DNA of 30,483 nucleotides, taken from contig CAIJVL010000001.1 in the NCBI GenBank assembly GCA_903824155.1, positions 1 to 30,483 of the forward strand, written 5' to 3'. The first letter of the stretch is position 1; each line of letters begins with the position of its first letter. The stretch comes from Candidatus Adlerbacteria bacterium (GTDB taxonomy: Bacteria > Patescibacteriota > Minisyncoccia > Phycocordibacterales > SBAW01). Below, piece by piece: positions 23,683 to 30,086 of the stretch. Below the pieces are notes generated by a model. That model ran no database searches and had not been told where the DNA came from. It was given only the letters and a program-made list of their open reading frames with translations. A program made the translations under genes and the position numbers.

Positions 23683-23967
23683 CTAGTTTAACGAGCCAAT
23701 GGTCGTGTGGTCTTCTGTTGAATAGTCATGGCTCACGACCGGCGCGCTTTCTTCAAAGGGCATATGCTGTTTGCGCGGGCGGCGAGGAGATTTTGGGGAG
23801 TTGTGATTCTCTCTTGTAATAGTTTCTCCGCGCAAGAGGAAGCCTAGTACCATCAGCACAACACCGGTCAAGACCATCAATACCGTGAGCCACGAACGAT
23901 AAATACCAAGGTACGGCATAATGATGACCCATACGCCAAGCGCGATAATGCTCATCTCTTTAGACAT
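23683..23967 (-). CDS. small two-helix membrane protein, unknown function
   Basis: A 94-residue protein with two hydrophobic helices at about residues 6-24 and 28-46 (IIALGVWVIIMPYLGI, then WLTVLMVLTGVVLMVLGFLL). A basic segment follows (SPKSPRRPRKQ), then an acidic, Ser/Thr/His-rich tail (SHDYSTEDHTTIGSLN). The positive-inside rule puts both ends in the cytoplasm. Function is not recognised. It has its own terminator and a -10 hexamer (TATACT) 6 bases before the ATG, so it is a separate unit between RsmI and the VirD4-like gene. The position next to a secretion ATPase could mean a membrane partner for a motor that has no membrane domain of its own, but that is inference. Confidence 0.7.
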   Translation of the reverse strand: MSKEMSIIALGVWVIIMPYLGIYRSWLTVLMVLTGVVLMVLGFLLRGETITRENHNSPKSPRRPRKQHMPFEESAPVVSHDYSTEDHTTIGSLN

Positions 23968-23973
23968 AAAAAC

Positions 23974-23979
23974 AGTATA
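23974..23979 (-). promoter_or_regulatory. candidate -10 for a leaderless small membrane protein transcript
   Basis: Minus strand TATACT, then 6 bases, then ATG at 23967. There is no TGN extension and no clear -35. It directly follows the rsmI stop codon. Confidence 0.4.
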
Positions 23980-24660
23980 CTACTGGGCTTCAACAATTAC
24001 CACAAACTCTCCGCGCACTTCCCCAGCCTCTTTCTCAAAATGAGCCAAAACATCTGCGGCTACGCCCCTCTGCACATTTTCAAATTTTTTGGTTATTTCG
24101 CGCGCAACAATAATAGGCCGCGTTGGTATAGCTGCACTAAATTCTTCAAGTAATTTTAAAATCCGGTGCGATGATTCATAGAGCACCACTACCGCCTCTG
24201 TTGCGGCGATTCTTTTAAGCAACGTTTGCCTGCCTTTTTTGTGGGGAGGAAATCCCAAAAATATAAACTCCTCAGCCGCTATGCCTGCGATAGAAAGTGC
24301 CGCAACTAATGCGGATGCGCCGGGTATCGCTTCAATAACACTATCCCCCAACTCATTTTGTACGGCAGCGACTAATCGGTAACCCGGGTCAGATATGGTT
24401 GGAGTACCTGCATCGCTTACGTACGCAACATGTTCGCCCTTTTGAAGTCGCTCAATAACTTCTTTTGCTTTGGTTGCTTCCACATTTGCATCCAGCCTCT
24501 TTAAAGGCGTATGCAAGTCGTAACGCGCAAGCAGTTTTGATGTTACCCGGGTATCTTCGCAATAAATAACGTCGGCTTCTTTTAAAATGCGTAAAGCCCG
24601 AAGCGTGATGTCTTCAAGGTTGCCAATTGGCGTTGCTACTATGGATAATTTTGCGGCCAT
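23980..24660 (-). CDS. rsmI: 16S rRNA (cytidine(1402)-2'-O)-methyltransferase RsmI
   Basis: A 226-residue SAM-dependent methyltransferase of the tetrapyrrole-methylase fold. It methylates the 2'-O of C1402 in 16S rRNA. The family motifs are all present: VATPIGNLEDITLRAL (residues 8-23), YCEDTRVTSKLL, VSDAGTPTISDPG (residues 81-93), IPGASALVAAL and LGFPPHKKGR, then VLYESSHRIL. E. coli RsmI is about 286 residues; this one lacks the C-terminal extension, as short forms in reduced genomes do. The ATG at 24660 is chosen because the VATPIGNL motif should start near residue 8. A TGG-TATCGT box ends 9 bases before it. It is divergent from the Cys-rich gene at 24747. Confidence 0.9.
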   Translation of the reverse strand: MAAKLSIVATPIGNLEDITLRALRILKEADVIYCEDTRVTSKLLARYDLHTPLKRLDANVEATKAKEVIERLQKGEHVAYVSDAGTPTISDPGYRLVAAVQNELGDSVIEAIPGASALVAALSIAGIAAEEFIFLGFPPHKKGRQTLLKRIAATEAVVVLYESSHRILKLLEEFSAAIPTRPIIVAREITKKFENVQRGVAADVLAHFEKEAGEVRGEFVVIVEAQ

Positions 24661-24682
24661 GTAAAAATTACGATACCACATT

Positions 24683-24711
24683 TTGCAAATTTAGTAAAAT
24701 AGTGCTATTTT
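24683..24711 (+). promoter_or_regulatory. sigma-70-type promoter for the Cys-rich small protein
   Basis: TTGCAA (24683-24688), 17-base spacer, TATTTT (24706-24711) with a TGC extended -10. Predicted start near 24718, so the leader to the ATG at 24747 is about 29 bases. The same 86-base gap holds the rsmI start region. Confidence 0.5.
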
Positions 24712-24746
24712 GTAAAAGGATTCAGCACAGTAACAGGGAAAAACCG

Positions 24747-25067
24747 ATGCAAATGTCACTACCGTTAGAACCACAGCTTCCTATCGCTTTTGATGATAGG
24801 TGCAAAAGCAGAAGTTGCGGCGATATTAAAATGGAGAGAATGAAGGTCGCCTACTGCACACGCCACAAACCCTTTGCGACTTTCCAATGTCCCAAATGCA
24901 ATCTGCGGCTCTTTATAATCGAAGCGGAAAGGACGCCACTTCTGATGTGGAGTGACAATGCCCGCATGGAAATTCGATTCGACGAGTCTGTCGATGAAGC
25001 CTTACGAAAGCGTAAGCTTGATTACGAAAGACACAAACTTCGATACGGTGAAACGGTACCGGACTAG
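24747..25067 (+). CDS. small Cys-rich, zinc-ribbon-like protein, unknown function
   Basis: A 106-residue soluble protein not recognised as a named family. It holds six possible metal ligands: Cys19 and Cys24 (C-x4-C), then Cys37 and His40 (YCTRHK), then Cys48 and Cys51 (QCPKCN), as in a zinc ribbon. The second half is a charged, probably helical tail (EALRKRKLDYERHKLRY). A GGGA about 9 bases before the ATG at 24747 is a plausible Shine-Dalgarno. An ATG at 24753 is an alternative start. The gene is a stand-alone unit with its own promoter and terminator, divergent from rsmI and convergent with murC. Nucleic-acid binding is a fair guess. Confidence 0.7.
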   Translation: MQMSLPLEPQLPIAFDDRCKSRSCGDIKMERMKVAYCTRHKPFATFQCPKCNLRLFIIEAERTPLLMWSDNARMEIRFDESVDEALRKRKLDYERHKLRYGETVPD

Positions 25068-25076
25068 AGGTACAGA

Positions 25077-25106
25077 GCCGGCGGTCAACTGACCGCCGGC
25101 TTTTTT
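25077..25106 (+). terminator. strong rho-independent terminator of the Cys-rich gene
   Basis: A perfect 10-base-pair stem, GCCGGCGGTC / GACCGCCGGC, with an AACT loop (25077-25100), followed by TTTTTT (25101-25106). The T-run overlaps the murC stop codon on the other strand. No T-run follows the stem in the minus direction, so it is not a terminator for murC. Confidence 0.9.
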
Positions 25107-26415
25107 ATTTCAGCGCTGCCTCCCCTGCTTTGTAGATATCGCCCGCGCCCATGGTTACCACAATGTCGCCTGCACCTGCCTCGTTTTTTATATAATCGGT
25201 TATTTTATCCAACGAATCTACCGCGCGCGCCAGCGTGCCGTTTGAGGTAATACGCTCGGCCAAAATCTCACTGCTCACGCCCGGGTCGGGCTGCTCGCGT
25301 GCGGCAAAAATTGGTGCCAATATCACGTCGCTTGCGTCGCCAAATGCTGCGGCAAAGTCATCCATCAATAATTTGGTGCGGCTGTAGAGGTGCGGATGGA
25401 ACGCAACGCGTATCTTTTTACCGGGAAATTGCTCTTTAATGCTCGCAAGCGTCGTTTTAATTTCGAGCGGGTGGTGCGCGTAGTCGTCGTACACAAGCAC
25501 ACCTTTTGAGGTGGTGCCTTTGTACTCAAAGCGGCGCCACGTGCCGCTAAACTCGGCGAGTGCCGTCTTCGCAGTAGCAGTATCTATCCCCAACGTATCG
25601 GCAATTGCCAAGACACCTGCCGCGTTTATCCGATGCAGAGGCAACACTTTAAGCGAAAGCTGCGGGTCAAAATATTTGGTGTAGTCGATTACGGTAGCTG
25701 CAATGCCGCCTAGCACTGGCGCGACTTTAGGGTCGCTTGGGTTGCACACTACAAAGCCGTTGGCAGGCACTTTATGCGCCAGCTCGCTAAAGGCCGATTG
25801 TATATCTGTTAAATCTTTGTAGTAATCAAGATGGTCGGCGTCGATATTGTTTATCAAAAGTATCGTCGGGGTAAATTGCAAAAAATGCCGCATGTACTCG
25901 TCGGCTTCGACCACAAAGTATTTGCCGCCCCCAGCCTTAAAATTGCTTTTTGTTTTGGCGCGCAAAGAACCGACGATTGCTGTTGGGTCGAGGCCGCCCG
26001 CCTCAAGCACATCAATAAGCATTGCGGTTGTGGTCGTTTTGCCGTGAGCGCCAGAGACCGCAATAAGGTAATAGTGGTTGGCGATCTGTCCTAGCGCCTC
26101 AAAGTATGAAAGTGCCGGCACGCCGCGCGTACGCGCCTCGGCCAACACTTCAGGGTGCTTGGTGAGCCACGCGTCGCTGTACAGATAACAATCGGCAATG
26201 GGCAGCTTTTTTGGATCTAAATCCAGCGACACCTTTACGCCAATCGCGCGCAGCGGATCGAGCGTCTCTTTGCTTTCGTTATCCTCGGTGCCAGATACCG
26301 TTTTACCCTGCGCAACAAGCAAGCGCGCCAACGCCGAAATACCAATACCACCCATGCCTATAATATGTATGCGCTGCGCGTTTTTCAAATTATATTTCTT
26401 GGAAAATTCCGCCAT
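25105..26415 (-). CDS. murC: UDP-N-acetylmuramate--L-alanine ligase MurC
   Basis: A 436-residue ATP-dependent Mur ligase that adds L-Ala to UDP-MurNAc, the first amino-acid step of peptidoglycan synthesis in the cytoplasm. It has IHIIGMGGIGISALARLL (residues 16-33; the UDP-substrate domain of MurC), the P-loop VSGAHGKTTTTAML (residues 120-133), EADEYMRHFLQF, NNIDADHLDYY and the third-domain segment YDDYAHHPLEIKTTL. The order and the SGAHGKTTTT loop favour MurC; the related Mpl is less likely. It is the last gene of the murD-murI-murC operon, 5 bases after murI. Confidence 0.92.
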   Translation of the reverse strand: MAEFSKKYNLKNAQRIHIIGMGGIGISALARLLVAQGKTVSGTEDNESKETLDPLRAIGVKVSLDLDPKKLPIADCYLYSDAWLTKHPEVLAEARTRGVPALSYFEALGQIANHYYLIAVSGAHGKTTTTAMLIDVLEAGGLDPTAIVGSLRAKTKSNFKAGGGKYFVVEADEYMRHFLQFTPTILLINNIDADHLDYYKDLTDIQSAFSELAHKVPANGFVVCNPSDPKVAPVLGGIAATVIDYTKYFDPQLSLKVLPLHRINAAGVLAIADTLGIDTATAKTALAEFSGTWRRFEYKGTTSKGVLVYDDYAHHPLEIKTTLASIKEQFPGKKIRVAFHPHLYSRTKLLMDDFAAAFGDASDVILAPIFAAREQPDPGVSSEILAERITSNGTLARAVDSLDKITDYIKNEAGAGDIVVTMGAGDIYKAGEAALK

Positions 26416-26420
26416 ACGGT

Positions 26421-27182
26421 TTACTCTACCACTTCGAGCGTGTAGTGCATGTTTGGAAAGAGCCGCTCGACAAATGCTCTAAACGGGGCTGATTCTTTGC
26501 TAATTAAAAAAGTAGTTGTGCCCATTCCCGACTCTTGCGGCCAAAACTTTTTCTCTACGCGCTCGGCAACCGCAAGCGCCGGGTCAAAAATGTCTATAGT
26601 AGAAGGCACTACTTCTTTAAATATCTCAAGCGCCAGCGGGTAGTGCGTGCAGCCCAAGACCAGCACATCAACGCCGGAGAAATCAACCGGTGCAAATGCT
26701 TCGGCAATGATGGTGCGCAATTCATCGGGGCTTTTACCAAACTCTATTGCGCCTGCGAGTGCCGGTATGGCAACCGTTTGAATCTGTAAATCAAGCATGT
26801 CAAAGGCGTTTTGGTAAATGCCCGAGGCAATAGTTGCCACGGTCGCACACAAAAGAATGCGCGCGTCCGAGCCTCTAAAATACGAAGCAGTAGGACCGAC
26901 CATCTCTATCATCTGCGTTGGGGCAATATCAAACGCATCAAAGATAGAAAGTGCGAGCGAGGCCGATACGCTGTTGCAGGCGCTCACTAGGTTGGTGGCC
27001 CCCCGTTTGCGCAGAAGCTTGAGCGAATGTACCGTCAGTTTTGAAAGCTCTTCGTGCGACTTGCCGCCGTACGGCGCATTTTTAATATCGCCAAAGTACA
27101 CCACGTCGGCGCTCGGCAAAACTTCGCGTATTGCGTGCAATACGGTTAAGCCGCCCGAGCCTGAGTCAAATATGCCTATCAT
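26421..27182 (-). CDS. murI: glutamate racemase MurI
   Basis: A 253-residue cofactor-independent racemase that makes D-Glu, the substrate of MurD. It shows IGIFDSGSGGLTVL (Asp6-Ser7 at the active site), NAPYGGKS, the first catalytic cysteine in NLVSACNSVSA (Cys69, with Ser instead of the usual Thr after Asn), and the second in LVLGCTHYPLAL (Cys178, His180). Its start overlaps the murD stop by 4 bases (ATGA), so translation is coupled, and it ends 5 bases before murC. Having the racemase between the two ligases puts D-Glu supply under the same control as its user. Confidence 0.92.
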   Translation of the reverse strand: MIGIFDSGSGGLTVLHAIREVLPSADVVYFGDIKNAPYGGKSHEELSKLTVHSLKLLRKRGATNLVSACNSVSASLALSIFDAFDIAPTQMIEMVGPTASYFRGSDARILLCATVATIASGIYQNAFDMLDLQIQTVAIPALAGAIEFGKSPDELRTIIAEAFAPVDFSGVDVLVLGCTHYPLALEIFKEVVPSTIDIFDPALAVAERVEKKFWPQESGMGTTTFLISKESAPFRAFVERLFPNMHYTLEVVE

Positions 27183-28495
27183 TGCAATTGTTTGAGCGCG
27201 GCTAAAAATTGATCATTGCGGTCGTACTCATTGGCAAAAAGTCCAAACGACGCAAAGGCCGGGCTAAAGAGTACGGTACCGCTGCCCTTTGCGGCATCAA
27301 AAGCTTTGATAACCGCCTCTTGCATCGAAGCGGCTTCGACATATTTGGTAAGCATCGGCTTGAGGCGCTCGGTACCGGTACCGGGCAGCAAAACAACATC
27401 CGAATCTAGCGCGTTCATTTTCCCGGCTAACGTATCTATCGGCAACTGCTTGTCCGTACCGCCTGCAATTAAAATCACCCTTTCTCCTGCAAAAGAATCG
27501 AGCGCCGCTACAGTCGCGTCGGGCGTGGTCGCATTGTTGTCATTGTAAATAGTCACTCCGCCAATGGCGGCTGCCTTTTGCAGGCGCCCTTCGACCGGCT
27601 CAAATGATTCAAGCCCGAGCTTTATTTCATTGTCGCTAAGTCCAAGCATGCGCAGCACTAGAGCCGCGAGCGCGGCATTTCCTTTGTTATGCTCGCCAAC
27701 CAACTGCAGGTTCCAATCCTCGGGCAGGGGCGGCGGTACCATGGGCGCCATGGGCGGATTTGCATTTTGAATTTTGCCCAACACTTGCGCACCGACAATC
27801 AGCTTGTCGGCAGGTTTTTGGTGCGTAAATATATTTGCTTTATCCCAAAAGTACGCCTCTATATCGCCTTTGTAGTAATTGAGATGATCATCGAGCAGGT
27901 TGGTAAACACCGCTACGTGCGGGCTGATTTGTAAGTCGCCGAAGCCCTGCAGCTGCCACGAGTCCAACTCTAAGACGACTACATCCCCTGCTTTTATTTC
28001 GGGGAGCATCTCGAGTGTTGAGATGCCGCGGATATTGCCGCCCAAATGTACGGGCTTTCCTGCCGCCTCGAGCGCGTGACAGATAAGATGCGACACGGTT
28101 GACTTGCCGCGCGTACCGGTTACGCCGACCAGGCGAACTCCTGCTTCGGTTGCGAACTTGGCAAACAATGCAGTCGACATATATACCGGCACGCCGTTTT
28201 TCTTTGCCTCGGCAATGTAGATTGAATCGAGCGGCACGCCCGCCGCTTTGATGACCATGTCGCGGTCGTCAAAATCTTCGAGCTTATGGCCGCCCAAGTG
28301 GTAGGTGATGTTTGGAAATTCTTTCAGCTCGGCGAGAGACGACTCCAGCTCCTTTTCGGTTTTTAGATCGGTGACAATTATGTCGGCGCCAAGCGACGCC
28401 AAAAAGCGCGCATCGCCAATGCCCCGACCTAAAAGACCAAGCCCCATGAGCGTTACGCGCTTTCCTTTAAAAAATGTGGTGTACGCAGTGTCCAT
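27179..28495 (-). CDS. murD: UDP-N-acetylmuramoyl-L-alanine--D-glutamate ligase MurD
   Basis: A 438-residue Mur ligase that adds D-Glu to UDP-MurNAc-L-Ala. The N-terminal domain has RVTLMGLGLLGRGIG, then the P-loop VGVTGTRGKSTVSHL (residues 123-137), where MurD usually reads GTNGKST. FTNLLDDHLNYY and NDNNATTPDATVAALDSF (the MurD-type third-domain motif) make the assignment firm. It overlaps murI by 4 bases and starts 4 bases after a fasciclin-domain gene, so it is likely read from that gene's promoter. Confidence 0.92.
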   Translation of the reverse strand: MDTAYTTFFKGKRVTLMGLGLLGRGIGDARFLASLGADIIVTDLKTEKELESSLAELKEFPNITYHLGGHKLEDFDDRDMVIKAAGVPLDSIYIAEAKKNGVPVYMSTALFAKFATEAGVRLVGVTGTRGKSTVSHLICHALEAAGKPVHLGGNIRGISTLEMLPEIKAGDVVVLELDSWQLQGFGDLQISPHVAVFTNLLDDHLNYYKGDIEAYFWDKANIFTHQKPADKLIVGAQVLGKIQNANPPMAPMVPPPLPEDWNLQLVGEHNKGNAALAALVLRMLGLSDNEIKLGLESFEPVEGRLQKAAAIGGVTIYNDNNATTPDATVAALDSFAGERVILIAGGTDKQLPIDTLAGKMNALDSDVVLLPGTGTERLKPMLTKYVEAASMQEAVIKAFDAAKGSGTVLFSPAFASFGLFANEYDRNDQFLAALKQLQ

Positions 28496-28499
28496 GACA

Positions 28500-29102
28500 T
28501 TATTGCGTAAACGTTAGCGGCGGGATCAGTACGCTATTAATGAGATACACGACGCCGTTTTTACCTCGGTATGCCTCAAGAACTTCCGAGCTGTTAACGC
28601 GCGCGCTTTGATCGCCCGGGTTCACGCTAAAGTTGAGCGCGTCTTTTGACAGCGACGGTACAGTGCCGTTATCGACCGCATTAACGTCTATTACGCGGCC
28701 GGTAACTACGTGGTACTCGACCAAATGCTTAAGCTGCGCCGGCGTCATTGTATCTAGCAAAGTTGGTGGCAGTTGGTGCACCGCCCGGTCGGTGGGTACA
28801 AACACCGTGTACGGCTGGCCCGAGACTATGAGTTTTTCGACGCCCGTGCTCTCTAAGAGCATCGCGAAGCGCGTCGCGTCGGGGAGCCCCTCGGCGATAG
28901 AGGCGACCGTGGTGGCCTGCCGGTCCTCGGCAACGATAAACGGCGTATGCGGGCTCTCGAGCGCCGCCGTATCGGGCGGCGCCCCATACACGGACACATT
29001 TTGTATCCGGCTGGCGTTTAGGAGCCACAGAGTGATGATGAGCGCGATAAAAGCAAAGGCAGCAAACACCCATAGCAGCATGTACTTAACTTCGGTCGGC
29101 AT
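28500..29102 (-). CDS. membrane-anchored fasciclin (FAS1) domain protein, downstream copy
   Basis: A 200-residue protein with an N-terminal anchor helix at about residues 8-28 (MLLWVFAAFAFIALIITLWL) and no cleavage site, so the rest faces outward. Residues 65-198 are one FAS1 domain: YTVFVPTDRAVHQLP (H1 region), LKHLVEYHVVTGRVIDV (with the YH pair) and VVYLINSVLIPP at the end. FAS1 domains mediate adhesion. The gene starts 32 bases after the upstream FAS1 copy and ends 4 bases before murD. A TAGTAT hexamer with TGT extension ends 6 bases before the ATG. Confidence 0.85.
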   Translation of the reverse strand: MPTEVKYMLLWVFAAFAFIALIITLWLLNASRIQNVSVYGAPPDTAALESPHTPFIVAEDRQATTVASIAEGLPDATRFAMLLESTGVEKLIVSGQPYTVFVPTDRAVHQLPPTLLDTMTPAQLKHLVEYHVVTGRVIDVNAVDNGTVPSLSKDALNFSVNPGDQSARVNSSEVLEAYRGKNGVVYLINSVLIPPLTFTQ

Positions 29103-29108
29103 CTATCT

Positions 29109-29117
29109 ATACTAACA
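29109..29117 (-). promoter_or_regulatory. extended -10 promoter, leaderless, for the fasciclin-mur operon
   Basis: Minus strand reads TGT-TAGTAT, then 6 bases, then ATG at 29102. The hexamer is the same as at 18165-18170. The gap between the two fasciclin genes is 32 bases and holds no terminator, so read-through from the upstream copy is also possible. Confidence 0.4.
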
Positions 29118-29134
29118 ACCGGTGGACGCTTGCA

Positions 29135-29770
29135 CTAGGGCGTCATGATATTGCCCGAAGTCGGAGGAATGAGCGGCTGGTTGATGACATATACGATGCC
29201 GTTGCTTGCCTTATACGCCGCAAGCGCATACGAGCTGTTGACTTGCACAAGATCGGTTGTGCCTACAGAAAAGTTAAGCTCGTCGCCTGAGAGCGCCTTA
29301 ACAGAGCCGCTGTCCTGTACATTTACGTCGAGCGCTTTGCTGGGGACAATGCTGTACTGCACCATGCGCTTTTTCTGCGCAGCAGTCATGTTGGTAATGG
29401 TGCCTGGCTTAAGCAGCCCATAACCGGTATTGGTTGATACAAAGACCGTATATGATCCGCGAGAACCTAGAGTCGCGCCTACGCCTGTGCCTGAAAAGAG
29501 GCTGGCATATTCCGAAGAGCCCGTGAGGCCGGCGACAATCTGTGCAATGCTTTTGCCGCTGTTTTTAGTGTTGACCACGACCGGAGCCTCGGTGGTGTTG
29601 GTGCCGCTGGTGTCGATAGCGCTCGTGGTGGCAGAGGTCATGTCGGTTGTCGATGCCATGTCGCCGGCCTGAGTCGAAGAGCCGCCGTTAAACCACCATA
29701 CGAGGCCGCCTATAATGAGCAACGCTAAAATAATGCCACCAACCCAAGACCACGCGTTATCTCTATTCAT
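29135..29770 (-). CDS. membrane-anchored fasciclin (FAS1) domain protein, upstream copy
   Basis: A 211-residue protein starting at the ATG at 29770 (MNRDNAWSWVGG). An uncleaved anchor helix lies at about residues 9-25 (VGGIILALLIIGGLVWW), then a Ser/Thr/Ala-rich low-complexity linker to about residue 75, then one FAS1 domain: GKSIAQIVAGLTGSSEY, SYTVFVSTNTGYGLL, MVQYSIVPSKALDVNV and VYVINQPLIPPT. The H2 region has YSIV where the downstream copy has YHVV, so the His is lost. The in-frame extension upstream is rejected because the anchor should start near the N-terminus. Likely an adhesion or surface-structure protein. Confidence 0.85.
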   Translation of the reverse strand: MNRDNAWSWVGGIILALLIIGGLVWWFNGGSSTQAGDMASTTDMTSATTSAIDTSGTNTTEAPVVVNTKNSGKSIAQIVAGLTGSSEYASLFSGTGVGATLGSRGSYTVFVSTNTGYGLLKPGTITNMTAAQKKRMVQYSIVPSKALDVNVQDSGSVKALSGDELNFSVGTTDLVQVNSSYALAAYKASNGIVYVINQPLIPPTSGNIMTP

Positions 29771-29865
29771 AAAAAATGAAATTTTTAAATACTGACCAAA
29801 CAATAGTAATAGGAACATTCGAAGATTAACACTCGAATATGAAGCCTACCTGAAGCGAACAGATT
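29771..29865. other. short intergenic gap between the fasciclin and Nramp genes
   Basis: AT-rich 95 bases. A 6-base-pair inverted repeat (ATTCGA at 29817-29822, TCGAAT at 29833-29838) has no T-run on either strand, so it is not a convincing terminator. No clear promoter for the fasciclin gene was found. Confidence 0.4.
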
Positions 29866-30074
29866 TTATTTAGGTTGGAAAAGGCTGTAGATAAGGCCTA
29901 AAGAAATGGCGCTCATGAGTATCGTAATAAAAATGCCAAGTGTATTAGAAAACCACGAGTTAGTGTGCTTGCCTAAAATTTTTGTATTGTTGGCGATAAA
30001 CAAAATAAGGATCATCAAAGGGGGGGCCAAAACGCCATTGAGCATGGCCGCGTAATACAGCATGGTCATGGGGG
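29866..30074 (-). pseudogene. 3' fragment of an Nramp-family divalent metal transporter gene
   Basis: About 69 residues remain, ending at a TAA at 29866-29868. The sequence YAAMLNGVLAPPLMILILFI, then ANNTKILGKHTNSWFSNTLG and a last helix (IFITILMSAISLGLIYSLF), matches the last two or three helices of Nramp/MntH transporters, where NGxxAP is well conserved. Those proteins are about 400 residues and import Mn or Fe with protons. Family-like sequence stops near 30072; the in-frame sequence beyond is antisense to the integrase and is not transporter-like. The gene is thus broken by the junction there, or is intact elsewhere if the join is artificial. The exact breakpoint is uncertain by about 10 bases. 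Confidence 0.7.
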
Positions 30075-30086
30075 CATGGAGGCGGA

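Noticed and set aside
24627..24746. Upstream in-frame extension of the Cys-rich gene
   Set aside because: It would start inside rsmI and run through the promoter at 24683-24711; the ATG at 24747 has a Shine-Dalgarno.
29817..29838. Inverted repeat as a terminator
   Set aside because: The stem is only 6 base pairs of mixed AT/GC with a 10-base loop and no T-run on either strand.
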